From the NCBI GenBank assembly GCA_029242705.1, contig JAQWTK010000083.1, positions 1 through 54,387 on the forward strand: 54,387 nucleotides of DNA, read 5' to 3'. Under the pieces are notes generated by a model. It ran no database searches. It saw nothing but the letters and a program-made list of their open reading frames with translations, and was not told the origin of the DNA. How positions within the stretch are numbered: the first letter of the stretch is position 1; every line of letters starts with the position of its first letter. This document shows positions 27,237 through 38,429 of the stretch, one piece after another. A program made the position numbers and the translations under genes. The DNA is from Gammaproteobacteria bacterium. Lineage in GTDB: Bacteria > Pseudomonadota > Gammaproteobacteria > Pseudomonadales > Pseudohongiellaceae.

Positions 27237-28754
27237 ATGAATTTATTTAATAAATACAAATATATAGCTAGTTTTATTTCTTTCACACTGTCGCTATTAA
27301 TATCTAATCCCAGCTTAGCTGCCACTATTGATGAAGTTCGAGTTTGGCGAGCTCCTGATCATACCCGTTTGGTATTTGACCTAAGTAATCCGGTGTCATA
27401 TGAATTATTCACGCTCGAGAACCCAGATCGAGTAGTAATTGATATCGCTAATTCTGAGATAATTGATGACCTTTCAGGGCTTGATTTAAGTAATACTCCG
27501 ATAAGAGTTATTCGAAATGGTATTAGAGATAATACCAATCTGCGGATAGTCATGGACTTAAATACTAAGACTAAGCCTTCTAGTTTTACGTTAGAACCAA
27601 ACGATGAGCTAGGGAACCGTTTAGTTCTTGATTTATATGATGTCGAATTCATTGATAGTGACCTTAAACCAGTTGCACAGTCGATAGCATCGGTAAAAAG
27701 TGAAGAGAGGCGAGAGGTCGTTGTCGCTATTTCTGCAGGTCATGGTGGGGAAGATCCAGGTAGTATTGGCTACGACGGTCGGATAAAAGAAAAAAATGTG
27801 ACGTTAGCTATAGCCCGATTATTGCACGATCAGTTAGAAGCTATTCCTGGCTATAGTGCCGTAATGATTCGAGAAGGTGATTACTATGTTGAGTTACAGC
27901 GCCGGCCGCAGATTGCTCGTGAACAAAGAGCTGATTTATTCGTCGCTATCCATGCAGATTGGTATCGAAATGCTCGGGCTAATGGCGTCACCATTTATGC
28001 GCTTTCAGGTGACCGTGCAGATCGCGAGAACGCTCGCCGAGTAGTGGAAAAAGAAAATGGATCTGATTTGCTTGGAGGTGTTGGCGGCAATTTATCCATT
28101 AACTCGCTAGACGACGATGTTGCTCTAACATTGGTATCGCTACAAATGTCATGGAGCATGGAGCAAAGTTTGATCGCTGGGACTAGGATATTAGAGTCGC
28201 TGAATGGGGTGACGCGACTTCGTCGAGATAAAGTACAACAGGCTTCACTGCAAGTTCTTAATTCTCCAGACATACCTTCGATATTAATAGAGACGGGTTA
28301 TTTAACAAACCCTGAAGAGGCCCGACGCTTGAATTCTTCTAGTTTTCAAAAGAGCATGGCCCAATCGATTGCTCAGGGCGTGATGAACTATTTTTATGAT
28401 GCTTCATTAGATGGGACTCTCATTGCCTGGCAGAAAGAGAATGGAATTCCTCCGGCAACATATGTTGTTAAAACTGGGGATAGCTTGTCAGTAATTGCTG
28501 ATAGATATGGAATGTCCGTCGAAGGTCTTAAGTCACTTAACGGACTTTCTTCTAATGTTATTCGAATAGGCCAGGAGCTAAAACTGCAAGGCGAGACCGC
28601 TATTCGTATTTCTGAACATACAATTCGTAGTGGTGAAACTTTATCTGAAATAGCGTCACGCTATTCCGTTAGTGTTACCAGACTCCGAAATGCTAATAAT
28701 CTATCTGGTGATCGTATTTTAGTCGGTCAAGTACTGAAAATACCGGCTATTTAA
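27237..28754 (+). CDS. amiB: N-acetylmuramoyl-L-alanine amidase with AMIN and LysM domains
   Basis: This 505-residue periplasmic enzyme cleaves the peptide from MurNAc during septum splitting. Order: signal peptide (ends SLAATIDE), AMIN domain (about 28-130), amidase_3 catalytic domain (zinc ligands in ISAGHGGEDPG and FVAIHADW; catalytic Glu in ILIETGYLTN), then two LysM repeats (YVVKTGDSLSVIADRYGMS and HTIRSGETLSEIASRYSVS). E. coli AmiB has one LysM, so this is a longer form. EnvC/NlpD-type activators would be encoded elsewhere. Confidence 0.93.
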   Translation: MNLFNKYKYIASFISFTLSLLISNPSLAATIDEVRVWRAPDHTRLVFDLSNPVSYELFTLENPDRVVIDIANSEIIDDLSGLDLSNTPIRVIRNGIRDNTNLRIVMDLNTKTKPSSFTLEPNDELGNRLVLDLYDVEFIDSDLKPVAQSIASVKSEERREVVVAISAGHGGEDPGSIGYDGRIKEKNVTLAIARLLHDQLEAIPGYSAVMIREGDYYVELQRRPQIAREQRADLFVAIHADWYRNARANGVTIYALSGDRADRENARRVVEKENGSDLLGGVGGNLSINSLDDDVALTLVSLQMSWSMEQSLIAGTRILESLNGVTRLRRDKVQQASLQVLNSPDIPSILIETGYLTNPEEARRLNSSSFQKSMAQSIAQGVMNYFYDASLDGTLIAWQKENGIPPATYVVKTGDSLSVIADRYGMSVEGLKSLNGLSSNVIRIGQELKLQGETAIRISEHTIRSGETLSEIASRYSVSVTRLRNANNLSGDRILVGQVLKIPAI

Positions 28755-28860
28755 GTATTTCTTATGGCTTTTTGGTAATTAGATATCGCATTAGTTTTCA
28801 AGATAGGATTCATTTTGGATAGTGCTACAATGCAATATTGATTTTGTATTGATTACACCC

Positions 28861-30666
28861 ATGAATAAGATAAATGTACTGAGTCAAAGGCTCTCAAATC
28901 AAATAGCTGCGGGCGAAGTGGTTGAGCGCCCCGCGTCAATTGTGAAAGAGCTGTTAGAAAATAGTTTAGACGCAGGGGCAGATAGCATTGACATCGATGT
29001 AGAACAAGGGGGTGTCAAATTGCTACGAATCAAAGATAATGGATGCGGAATTTTACAAGATGATCTTGTATTAGCTTTGCGCCGACATGCCACTAGCAAA
29101 ATTTCTAATCTAGAGGATCTTGAAAACATCGCGAGCTTGGGTTTTCGCGGTGAAGCGCTGGCAAGTATTAGTTCAGTTGCTCGTCTATCATTGACCTCAA
29201 AAACACCAAAAACTAATAGTGGCTGGAGAGTTGAGGCGGAAGGACAGGACATGGATGCCAATCTTGTTCCTGCTGCTCATCCACAAGGAACGACTGTCGA
29301 AGTTCGAGATCTTTTCTTTAACACGCCAGCCCGAAAGAAATTTCTAAAAAAAGAAAAAACAGAATTTTCTAGGATTGACGAAATTGTAAAGCGTCTTTCC
29401 TTGAGCAGATTTGATGTTCACTTCTCGCTAAAACATAACCAGCGTGTAATCCAAAAGATATTACCTGCCACATCGGAATCGGAGCAACAAAGAAGAGTTG
29501 GTCTCGTGTGTGGCCAAACGTTTATCGAAAATACGGTTTTAATTAATATTGAGAGAGCAGGTTTGAAACTATGGGGATGGGTGAGCCTTCCAACATTTTC
29601 CAGAAGTCAGGCTGATCTTCAGTATTTTTATGTAAATGGCCGAGTGATCAGAGATAAAATAGTAACTCATGCGGTGAAACAAGCGTACCGAGATGTTCTT
29701 TTTCATGGCCGACACCCAGCCTATGTCCTGTATTTAGAATTGGATCATTCCTTGGTCGATGTCAATGTGCATCCAACAAAGCACGAAGTGCGTTTTAGAG
29801 ACAGCCGCTTAGTACATGATTTTTTATTTAGCTCATTGCATAAAGCGTTAGCGGAAGTGACACCTTCATACCGAATAATAGATAAGAGTACGCCGGAATT
29901 GGTTGGTGATAGTAGCGATATCATTTGGGGAAGCAAGAACGTTGAAAATGTTATAAATCAGAGCCAGTTACCCTTAAAAGATTCGGGTCATCCTTATAGA
30001 GCTGATTTTGGCTCTATAAACTACGGAAGTGAAAGTAAAAATCTAGTAGAAATGTCTTCGCTAACAGGAGATAGCGACCATATCCCTCCTCTTGGATATG
30101 CAGTAGCACAACTTCATGGAATTTTTATCTTAGCGCAAAATAAGGAAGGTTTAATTATTGTTGATATGCACGCTGCACATGAACGTATAACTTATGAGCG
30201 GTTAAAAATTTCCTGTAAAAATGAAGAATTAAAGACTCAACCACTTCTTGTTCCTTTGTCTATCGCTATTAGTAAGTCGGAAGCTGATTGTGCCGAAGAT
30301 AATAAAAAACTACTAATGAATTTGGGGATTGAGTTAGAGCGTGTTTCAGATGAAGCTATTGTGATTAGGCAAATTCCGTCACTGTTAAGAGATTCCAATA
30401 TTGAGCAGATGGTGAGAGATGTGCTGTCTGATTTTTTGGAATATGGCAGCAGTGATAGAATCGAATCGCATCATGACGAACTCCTTTCCACGATGGCATG
30501 CTATGGTTCTGTTAGAGCGAACAGACAGCTTAGTATTCCGGAAATGAATAGTTTACTTCGAGATATGGAGTCGACTGAAAGAAGCGGACAATGCAATCAT
30601 GGGAGACCAACCTGGATCTTTAAATCGCTTTACGAATTAGACAAATTGTTCCTCCGTGGTCAATAA
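28861..30666 (+). CDS. mutL: DNA mismatch repair protein MutL (endonuclease type)
   Basis: This 601-residue protein has the GHKL ATPase N-terminus ([36 protein letters not shown]). The C-terminal domain carries the endonuclease motif [12 protein letters not shown], plus [10 protein letters not shown] and QCNHGRPTW metal motifs. These are absent from E. coli MutL and present in species lacking MutH. I moved the start 13 codons inside the longest frame to the ATG at 28861, where the conserved N-terminus begins. The tandem TATTGATT repeats at 28836-28854 precede it. Its stop overlaps miaA by 11 bases. Confidence 0.95.
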   Translation: MNKINVLSQRLSNQIAAGEVVERPASIVKELLENSLDAGADSIDIDVEQGGVKLLRIKDNGCGILQDDLVLALRRHATSKISNLEDLENIASLGFRGEALASISSVARLSLTSKTPKTNSGWRVEAEGQDMDANLVPAAHPQGTTVEVRDLFFNTPARKKFLKKEKTEFSRIDEIVKRLSLSRFDVHFSLKHNQRVIQKILPATSESEQQRRVGLVCGQTFIENTVLINIERAGLKLWGWVSLPTFSRSQADLQYFYVNGRVIRDKIVTHAVKQAYRDVLFHGRHPAYVLYLELDHSLVDVNVHPTKHEVRFRDSRLVHDFLFSSLHKALAEVTPSYRIIDKSTPELVGDSSDIIWGSKNVENVINQSQLPLKDSGHPYRADFGSINYGSESKNLVEMSSLTGDSDHIPPLGYAVAQLHGIFILAQNKEGLIIVDMHAAHERITYERLKISCKNEELKTQPLLVPLSIAISKSEADCAEDNKKLLMNLGIELERVSDEAIVIRQIPSLLRDSNIEQMVRDVLSDFLEYGSSDRIESHHDELLSTMACYGSVRANRQLSIPEMNSLLRDMESTERSGQCNHGRPTWIFKSLYELDKLFLRGQ

Positions 30667-31621
30667 TTCCTCTTCTAAATCGGATATTTTTTGTCTGTTA
30701 GGTCCCACAGCATCTGGTAAAACAGAGATGGTGGTTGAATTAGCCAGCCGCTATCCCTTTGGAATTATAAATGTTGATTCTGCACAAATTTATCGGGGAA
30801 TGGACATTGGAACTGCTAAACCTGATAAATCGATTCTTAAGACAGTGCCTCATAGTCTGTTAGATATAAAAGATCCCAGTGAGGTTTATTCTGCTAGTGA
30901 TTTCAGAAGTGACGCACTTAAAGAAATTAGTATGATAATTGCCGCCGGTAAAACTCCACTCTTGGTTGGAGGCACGATGCTATACTTTAAGGTACTGCGT
31001 GACGGGCTTGCTGATATGCCTCATTCAGACGCTAAAATTAGGGCTGAAATTGAGGGAATTGCAGTTAATCTAGGCTGGAACGAGGTACACAGACAGTTAT
31101 CAATTGTTGACCCTAAATCTGCAGATCGGATTCATCCCAATGATCCACAGAGGTTGCAAAGAGCATTAGAGGTCTTTCTCGTTTCCGGAAGAAGCTTGAC
31201 AGAGTTTCATTCAGAGGATGAATCAAATAAAAATAAAAAAGACCAAAGCTCTTCATTTAATTTTCATTTCTTTGGAATCCAACCTGGCGACAGGGCCGTA
31301 CTACATAAGCGAATAGCATTTCGATTTAATCAAATGCTGGAGGACGGATTTGTAGATGAAGTAAGAATTTTGTATCAGCGAGAAGATCTCCATGAAATGC
31401 TACCCGCTATTAAATCAGTGGGATATAGACAAATTTGGAGCCACTTAGCTGGAGAAATAGATTATAAGCAAATGGTAGAACAGAGTGTCGTTGCCACCAG
31501 AAGGTTAGCAAAGCGCCAGCTTACATGGCTTAGAAGCTGGGATAATCTTCGGAACTTGGACGGACCATCATTAAAATCTTTTGATACGATCTTGAATTAC
31601 GTTGAATCTACCTCAATATAG
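30656..31621 (+). CDS. miaA: tRNA dimethylallyltransferase MiaA
   Basis: This 321-residue enzyme adds a dimethylallyl group to A37 of UNN-decoding tRNAs. Motifs: [13 protein letters not shown] (P-loop), [19 protein letters not shown], and the conserved ALEVF and [15 protein letters not shown]. The GTG start at 30656 lies inside the end of mutL and fits the family N-terminus. Gene order mutL-miaA-hfq is standard for gammaproteobacteria. Confidence 0.95.
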   Translation: MVNNSSSKSDIFCLLGPTASGKTEMVVELASRYPFGIINVDSAQIYRGMDIGTAKPDKSILKTVPHSLLDIKDPSEVYSASDFRSDALKEISMIIAAGKTPLLVGGTMLYFKVLRDGLADMPHSDAKIRAEIEGIAVNLGWNEVHRQLSIVDPKSADRIHPNDPQRLQRALEVFLVSGRSLTEFHSEDESNKNKKDQSSSFNFHFFGIQPGDRAVLHKRIAFRFNQMLEDGFVDEVRILYQREDLHEMLPAIKSVGYRQIWSHLAGEIDYKQMVEQSVVATRRLAKRQLTWLRSWDNLRNLDGPSLKSFDTILNYVESTSI

Positions 31622-31724
31622 ACCTCAAAGTTGTACAGGTGATATTCGTAGAGCCCATGGATGGTAAACGTTTATTAGTGTTTTATTTTACTTAAGTTAC
31701 TGTTAAACATTGCAGGGGGAAAAA

Positions 31725-32009
31725 ATGTCCAAAGGGCATACGCTACAAGATCCTTTCCTAAATGTGTGCCGAAAGGAACGTATACCAGTGTCGATTTATT
31801 TAGTCAGTGGTATAAAATTACAAGGCCAGATAGAGTCGTTTGACCAATTCGTAATTCTATTGAGAAACGCAGTTAGTCAAATGGTTTACAAGCATGCTAT
31901 TTCAACAGTTGTTCCAGCGCGTATGGTTAAAATCCCGGGCCCGGGCCAAACTGACTTTAGTGAACATGAAGAACCAAAACAAGAAAACATTGAGACAAAT
32001 ACCACATAA
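31725..32009 (+). CDS. hfq: RNA chaperone Hfq
   Basis: This 94-residue protein has both Sm motifs: the Sm1 strand set [20 protein letters not shown] and the Sm2 [12 protein letters not shown]. The hexamer binds sRNAs and A-rich mRNA. A variable acidic C-terminus of about 25 residues follows. I placed the start at the ATG at 31725, preceded by GGGGGA; an earlier in-frame TTG (31710) would add five non-conserved residues. Confidence 0.97.
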   Translation: MSKGHTLQDPFLNVCRKERIPVSIYLVSGIKLQGQIESFDQFVILLRNAVSQMVYKHAISTVVPARMVKIPGPGQTDFSEHEEPKQENIETNTT

Positions 32010-32042
32010 AAGAACACAGGGAGACTAAGCTGAGGTTACTAT

Positions 32043-33383
32043 TTGTTTTTTGAAAGGCCAGAGTCTGGCGAAAACACTGTCCTTGTTCATATCTCGATAG
32101 ATTCGGATACTGGGCGGGAAGATCCTCTTGAATTCGAAGAACTAGCAATTTCAGCTGGTGCGCTGCCTGTTGCATTCATTTCCGGTGCTCGCAGGCAACC
32201 TTCGCCAAATCACTTTGTTGGCAGTGGCAAACTCGAAGAAATTGCCATAGCTGTGCGTTCGCACAAAGCTCAATTAGTTTTGTTTAATCATACGCTTAGT
32301 CCTAGTCAGGAAAGGAACTTAGAAAAAGCTCTTCAATGTCGTGTTTTGGATCGAACTGGATTGATTTTGGATATTTTTGCGCAACGAGCTCGCAGCTACG
32401 AAGGAAAATTGCAAGTTGAGCTTGCCCAGTTAAAGCATTTAAGCTCGCGTTTAAAGCGCGGTTGGACGCACTTAGATAGACAGAAAGGAGGTATCGGGCT
32501 GCGTGGTGCCGGAGAAAAACAACTGGAATTAGACCAACGAATGATTCGGCAGAGAATTAAGGCATTAAATAAAGGATTGTCGAAGGTTCGAAGCCAAAGA
32601 GAGCAAGGGAGGCGGTCACGCGATCGGGCAGAAATACCGACCATTTCGCTTGTAGGATACACCAATGCCGGAAAATCTACTTTATTTAATAAACTTACTA
32701 ACGAGGATACTTATGTTGCTGACCAACTATTTGCAACCCTCGACTCTACGCTAAGGAGAGTCGAGTTGCCAAACTTTGGCGCCGCGATCTTAGCTGATAC
32801 TGTTGGCTTTATAGGTAATTTGCCTCATCAATTAGTCGAAGCGTTTCGAGCGACTCTCGAAGAAACTTCCTCTGCAGACCTGTTATTACATGTAATCGAT
32901 TATTCGAATGAGGAACAAGATAGTTATGTTGGCAAAGTAAACGAAGTACTAACCGAGATAGGAGCAGTTTCTATTCCTCAATTACAAGTTTTTAACAAAA
33001 TAGACCTAATTAGTGACTTTAAGCCGAAAATTGATTATGACAAATTTGGAGTCCCAACTAAGGTTTGGATTTCTGCTTATAGGGGCTTAGGTTTGGATAT
33101 ATTGAGAAAAGCTATGGCGGAAGCTCTGGCTGGGACAATTGCAAAAGAATCTATTCGTCTGTCGCCAGATTTGATGCGTTTACGCAGTCAACTTTATGCG
33201 AAGGGGTTTGTTGAGGCAGAACGAATTGATGACATGGGCTTCTATCACCTAAAAGTACGTTTGCCGAATAGAGAGCTTGATAGGGTAACGCAGCAAGGAG
33301 CAGTAATTGAAATTGCTCCAAAGGTCTTGGCTAAGCGGACTAATGATAGTATTGCGGCTGAAAAAGTTCGTAGTGCGCAATAA
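32043..33383 (+). CDS. hflX: Ribosome-associated GTPase HflX
   Basis: This 446-residue GTPase splits stalled 70S ribosomes. It has the N-terminal HflX domain (FVGSGKLEEIA, LSPSQERNLE, RTGLILDIFAQRA, WTHLDRQKGGIGLRG) and the G domain (VGYTNAGKST, DTVGFI, NKID). The start is a TTG with GAGG eight bases upstream; the first residues (FFERPESGENTVLVHI) align with E. coli HflX, so the TTG is believable. It follows hfq by 33 bases. Confidence 0.95.
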   Translation: MFFERPESGENTVLVHISIDSDTGREDPLEFEELAISAGALPVAFISGARRQPSPNHFVGSGKLEEIAIAVRSHKAQLVLFNHTLSPSQERNLEKALQCRVLDRTGLILDIFAQRARSYEGKLQVELAQLKHLSSRLKRGWTHLDRQKGGIGLRGAGEKQLELDQRMIRQRIKALNKGLSKVRSQREQGRRSRDRAEIPTISLVGYTNAGKSTLFNKLTNEDTYVADQLFATLDSTLRRVELPNFGAAILADTVGFIGNLPHQLVEAFRATLEETSSADLLLHVIDYSNEEQDSYVGKVNEVLTEIGAVSIPQLQVFNKIDLISDFKPKIDYDKFGVPTKVWISAYRGLGLDILRKAMAEALAGTIAKESIRLSPDLMRLRSQLYAKGFVEAERIDDMGFYHLKVRLPNRELDRVTQQGAVIEIAPKVLAKRTNDSIAAEKVRSAQ

Positions 33384-33461
33384 ATTTTTAAAAAACTGTG
33401 TTAATTCACTATTATTAGCTAAAATCAAATTTGTGCATTTTTTGCGGTTATGGAGAAACTA

Positions 33462-34670
33462 ATGGCTTGGAATGAACCTGGAAATAACGGTAACGACAAC
33501 GATCCATGGGGTGGTGGTCGTCGCGGTGGCGACCAGGGGCCACCCGATATAGATGAGGTAATTAGAAATCTTTCAAAGAAGTTAAATAGCTTATTTGGAG
33601 GATCTAGATCCGGTTCCGGTGGAGGGTCCGGAGGTTCTTCGAAGGGAGGCGGTATCTCTGGGGGTCTCGTGGCTGGAATAGGAGCAGTAGCCATTGTCGC
33701 ATGGGGCTTTTTGGGAGTTTATATCGTCGATGAGGCTGAGAGAGGCGTTGTATTGCGCTTTGGTGAAGTGCTCGATAATACCGTGCAGCCGGGGTTGCAC
33801 TGGAATCCACCGTTGGTAGATGAAGTAAGTCTAGTGAATGTTTCCGAGTTAAACGCTAAAACTTACGAAAATAGAGCTATGTTAACAACAGATGAAAACA
33901 TCATTGATATTGATGTGACGGTTCAGTATCTGATTCAGGATCCGGTTAAATATGTGATTGCAGTTCAGAACCCAGAGCGCAGCCTAGATAATTCTGCTGA
34001 GTCTGCGATACGTCATGTGGTTGGTGGTAATACGATGGAGCAAATTTTGACGAACGGTCGAGATCGAGTCGCTGCCGATGTTGAAGACCGCCTTCAAAAT
34101 TATATGAACGTTTATAACACGGGGATACTTGTTAGTCAGGTGAACGTGGTTCAAGCGCAACCACCAGATGCTGTTCGAGCAGCATTCGATGATGTAATAA
34201 GGGCTAGAGAAGATGAACAGCGGGCTCAGAATCAGGCTCAGCAATATGCAAACAGGGTAATACCAGAAGCAAGGGGGCAAGCGCAGCGTCAAATGGAAGA
34301 AGCGAATGCATATAGGGAGCAAGTAATTGCCGTGGCGGATGGAGACGCATCAAGGTTTGACCAACTGTTGACTGAATACTCAAAGGCGCCAGAGGTTACG
34401 CGGCAGCGTATGTACATCGATTCATTGCAGGATGTGATGACAGCAAGTAGTAAAATAATGATAGACGTTGAAGGTGGCAATAACATGCTTTACTTGCCTC
34501 TTGATAAAATGCTTGAACAGAACGCTAGCTCAATTAGTTCGGGGAGCCGCTCAGAGCAGGAGTGGCGTGATATTGCAAATGAAATCGCACCTTATTTGCC
34601 AGGCCCTTCGAATACTTCGGCGGTGGATAGATCTCGCTTAAATACTGGCACTAGAGGAGGTAGACCATGA
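33462..34670 (+). CDS. hflK: HflK subunit of the FtsH modulator
   Basis: This 402-residue inner-membrane protein starts MAWNEPGNNGNDNDPWGGG, the HflK N-terminus, so I use the ATG at 33462 rather than 33450. A Gly/Ser-rich cytoplasmic segment precedes one transmembrane helix (about 68-90), then the SPFH/Band 7 domain and a coiled coil. With HflC it forms a cage around FtsH. The stop overlaps hflC in an ATGA junction, a typical coupled pair. Confidence 0.96.
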   Translation: MAWNEPGNNGNDNDPWGGGRRGGDQGPPDIDEVIRNLSKKLNSLFGGSRSGSGGGSGGSSKGGGISGGLVAGIGAVAIVAWGFLGVYIVDEAERGVVLRFGEVLDNTVQPGLHWNPPLVDEVSLVNVSELNAKTYENRAMLTTDENIIDIDVTVQYLIQDPVKYVIAVQNPERSLDNSAESAIRHVVGGNTMEQILTNGRDRVAADVEDRLQNYMNVYNTGILVSQVNVVQAQPPDAVRAAFDDVIRAREDEQRAQNQAQQYANRVIPEARGQAQRQMEEANAYREQVIAVADGDASRFDQLLTEYSKAPEVTRQRMYIDSLQDVMTASSKIMIDVEGGNNMLYLPLDKMLEQNASSISSGSRSEQEWRDIANEIAPYLPGPSNTSAVDRSRLNTGTRGGRP

Positions 34671-35533
34671 GGAATTTCTTTTCTATAGGAGTTTTATTTG
34701 TCGCTGCTGTTGTTGTGGCCAATAGTTTGTTTGTTGTTAAAGAGACAGAGCGTGCAGTAATGTTGCAATTTGGTCAGTTGGTGAATTCTGATATAGCCCC
34801 AGGGCTTCACGTCAAAATTCCTTGGGTGAATACCGTAAGAAAATTTGATGCGCGGATTCAAACCGAAGATACAACTCCGGAGCGGTTCTTAACATTAGAG
34901 CAAAAAGCCTTGGAAGTAGACTCTTATGCCAAGTGGCGGATCATTGATGTTGGCCAATTTTATATATCTACTCGTGGTAACGTTGCTACGGCAGGAAACC
35001 TGTTGGCGCAGCGAATTAATGATGGGTTGAGAGACCAAATTGGCGCTCGCACTTTGATCGAAGTCGTCGCTGGGGAGCGGGATCAGTTAATGCTTGATCT
35101 GACCTCAGAACTCAATGAGGCCACTGCTTCTGATATTGGGATTGAGGTCATTGATGTTCGGGTCAAGCGCATAGATTTACCGGATGATGTGCGCTCTTCG
35201 GTATATGAACGAATGATTACTGAACGTAACCGGGAAGCTCAGGAAATTAGGTCTCGAGGCGATGAGCTTGCGATCGGTATTCGCGCGGACGCCGATCGTC
35301 AAGTTGTCATTTTTGAGGCGGAGGCTTATCGAGACGCAGAGCAAATACGCGGTGAGGGTGACGCCGAAGCCACATCAATATATGCTGGAGCGTTCTCTAA
35401 AGACGAAGAGTTTTATGCTTTTACCCGCAGTTTAAATGCTTACAGAGAAACTTTTAGCTCAAAGAGCGACGTTTTGTTATTGGATCCGGACAGTGATTAT
35501 TTTAAGTACTTGAAGGATGGTGTTTCTCGATAA
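34667..35533 (+). CDS. hflC: HflC subunit of the FtsH modulator
   Basis: This 288-residue SPFH protein has one N-terminal membrane helix (FFSIGVLFVAAVVVANSLFV), then a Band 7 domain (AVMLQFGQLV, SYAKWRIID) and a coiled-coil C-terminus with the RGEGDAEATSIYAGAF segment typical of HflC. It pairs with HflK to restrict FtsH. Start codon in the ATGA overlap with hflK. Confidence 0.96.
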   Translation: MRNFFSIGVLFVAAVVVANSLFVVKETERAVMLQFGQLVNSDIAPGLHVKIPWVNTVRKFDARIQTEDTTPERFLTLEQKALEVDSYAKWRIIDVGQFYISTRGNVATAGNLLAQRINDGLRDQIGARTLIEVVAGERDQLMLDLTSELNEATASDIGIEVIDVRVKRIDLPDDVRSSVYERMITERNREAQEIRSRGDELAIGIRADADRQVVIFEAEAYRDAEQIRGEGDAEATSIYAGAFSKDEEFYAFTRSLNAYRETFSSKSDVLLLDPDSDYFKYLKDGVSR

Positions 35534-35552
35534 TATATTTTAGTGGGAAACT

Positions 35553-35570
35553 CCAACCTCTCAGGTGTGG
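35553..35570. repeat. Hairpin in the hflC-yjeT gap
   Basis: CCAACCT (35553-35559) pairs with AGGT-G-TGG (35563-35570, one bulged base) around a CTC loop. TTTTAGT (35538-35544) and ACTAAAA (35576-35582) flank it as outer arms. No T-run follows, so it is not a standard terminator; it may stabilise or process the hflC message. Confidence 0.4.
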
Positions 35571-35682
35571 GATCAACTAAAAACTATTTAGAAAATTCTG
35601 GGTTATGTAATTAACTAGAATCACAAATGAGTGATTTAGCCTGCGCTCTTTCCGGTCATACAAATTCGGAAAATCAATAATT

Positions 35683-35868
35683 ATGTTACATGAGTTTGCA
35701 GTAGCATTTTGCTTAATGTTAGTTATCGAAGGCATGCTTCCTTTTATAGCACCCAAGCGATGGCGTGATTTGGTAATGATGTTGGGTGAGGTTGATGATA
35801 GTACGATGCGACTCATGGGATTGGGGTGTATGTTAATAGGAACTATTTTGCTTTTAATAATTAATTAA
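35683..35868 (+). CDS. yjeT: DUF2065 small membrane protein (YjeT family)
   Basis: This 61-residue protein has two hydrophobic helices around the conserved EGMLPFIAPKRWRD loop and ends in a hydrophobic helix (GCMLIGTILLLIIN). Location between hflC and hisZ/purA is the usual place for YjeT/DUF2065. Function unknown; inner membrane. ATG start, 149 bases after hflC. Confidence 0.9.
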   Translation: MLHEFAVAFCLMLVIEGMLPFIAPKRWRDLVMMLGEVDDSTMRLMGLGCMLIGTILLLIIN

Positions 35869-35891
35869 AACCTAGATTTTTTTATTGGTTA

Positions 35892-37085
35892 ATGATGACT
35901 GACATGAAGCGATGGCTTTTACCGGATGGGGTTGAGGAAATTCTGCCGGTCGAAGCCTACAAATTAGAATCACTTAGAAGAGAACTATTGGATCTCTATA
36001 AGTCTTGGGGGTATGAATTTGTTATTACCCCATTAATTGAATATTTAGACTCGTTACTTGTCGGCTCTTCTCATGACCTTGATCTTCATACTTTTAAAAT
36101 AACTGATCAACTTAGCGGTCGGATGATGGGGATTCGAGCGGATATTACGCCACAAGCAGCGCGTATAGATGCTCATTGTTTGAATCGCGAAGGGCCTGCC
36201 AGGTTGTGTTATGCCGATAATGTTTTGCATACAAAACCAAGGGGTATAATGACATCCCGTGTACCTATTCGAATAGGAGCGGAGTTATATGGGCATAGCG
36301 GTGTTGAATGCGATATTGAGTTAGTATGTTTAATGCATCAAACTCTAAAGGCTGTTGAAATCAATGATATTCATATCGTACTTGGCCATGTTGGTATATT
36401 TCGTACTTTAGTACATGAAGCTAAACTAAAAGAATCAACTGAGAGAGAATTATTTGAGGCTGTTCAGCGCAAGGCTTATGACGAAATTGATTTGGTGCTT
36501 AGTAAGTCTGTTTCTGATTCGGTTCTTCGAGGTATGTTACAGAATCTCACGCGTCTTTCCGGAGATGAAGAGACTTTATCGGAAGCATTAACTGTCTTCG
36601 CTGATGCTCCTGACAGCGTGAAAGCTGAATTAAAAGAATTAGTGGCGATAGTAGAAGAAGTTAAGCAGCGTATCCCTGACATAGTATTATGCTTTGATCT
36701 TTGTGAGTTACGGGGTTATGAGTATCATACCGGAATTGTTTTTGCGGCGTATTCGCCGAATTATGGGCGTGCTGTAGCTAAAGGAGGTCGTTATGACCAT
36801 ATTGGAGAAGTTTTCGGTAGGGCTCGTCCCGCATCTGGTTTCGATAGTGACTTAAAGGTTTTGGCCAGGCTTGCAAAAAAGGTGCCGGAGAAAAAAGCAG
36901 GAATATTGGCTCCTAATATTGTTGATGAAAAGTTAAGCGACTTTGTTGATAGCTTAAGAAAACAGGGTGAAGTAGTAATCACCAACTTGGTGAATCAGAC
37001 TATAGATAAAGAGACTTGCGAAGAATTGAATTGTGATAGGCAAATTGTTCTCAAAAATAATTCTTGGTTAGTTGATCCTCTATAA
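35892..37085 (+). CDS. hisZ: ATP phosphoribosyltransferase regulatory subunit HisZ
   Basis: This 397-residue HisRS-like protein opens with KRWLLPDGVEEILP and has the class II fold motif RADITPQAARID, but no anticodon-binding domain. HisZ joins the short form of HisG to make the first enzyme of histidine synthesis, so a short-form hisG is expected elsewhere. Position between yjeT and purA matches Pseudomonas. YHTGIVFAAY, a HisRS/HisZ histidine-binding segment, is present. Confidence 0.93.
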   Translation: MMTDMKRWLLPDGVEEILPVEAYKLESLRRELLDLYKSWGYEFVITPLIEYLDSLLVGSSHDLDLHTFKITDQLSGRMMGIRADITPQAARIDAHCLNREGPARLCYADNVLHTKPRGIMTSRVPIRIGAELYGHSGVECDIELVCLMHQTLKAVEINDIHIVLGHVGIFRTLVHEAKLKESTERELFEAVQRKAYDEIDLVLSKSVSDSVLRGMLQNLTRLSGDEETLSEALTVFADAPDSVKAELKELVAIVEEVKQRIPDIVLCFDLCELRGYEYHTGIVFAAYSPNYGRAVAKGGRYDHIGEVFGRARPASGFDSDLKVLARLAKKVPEKKAGILAPNIVDEKLSDFVDSLRKQGEVVITNLVNQTIDKETCEELNCDRQIVLKNNSWLVDPL

Positions 37086-38426
<1,341 letters not shown>

Positions 38427-38429
38427 ACT

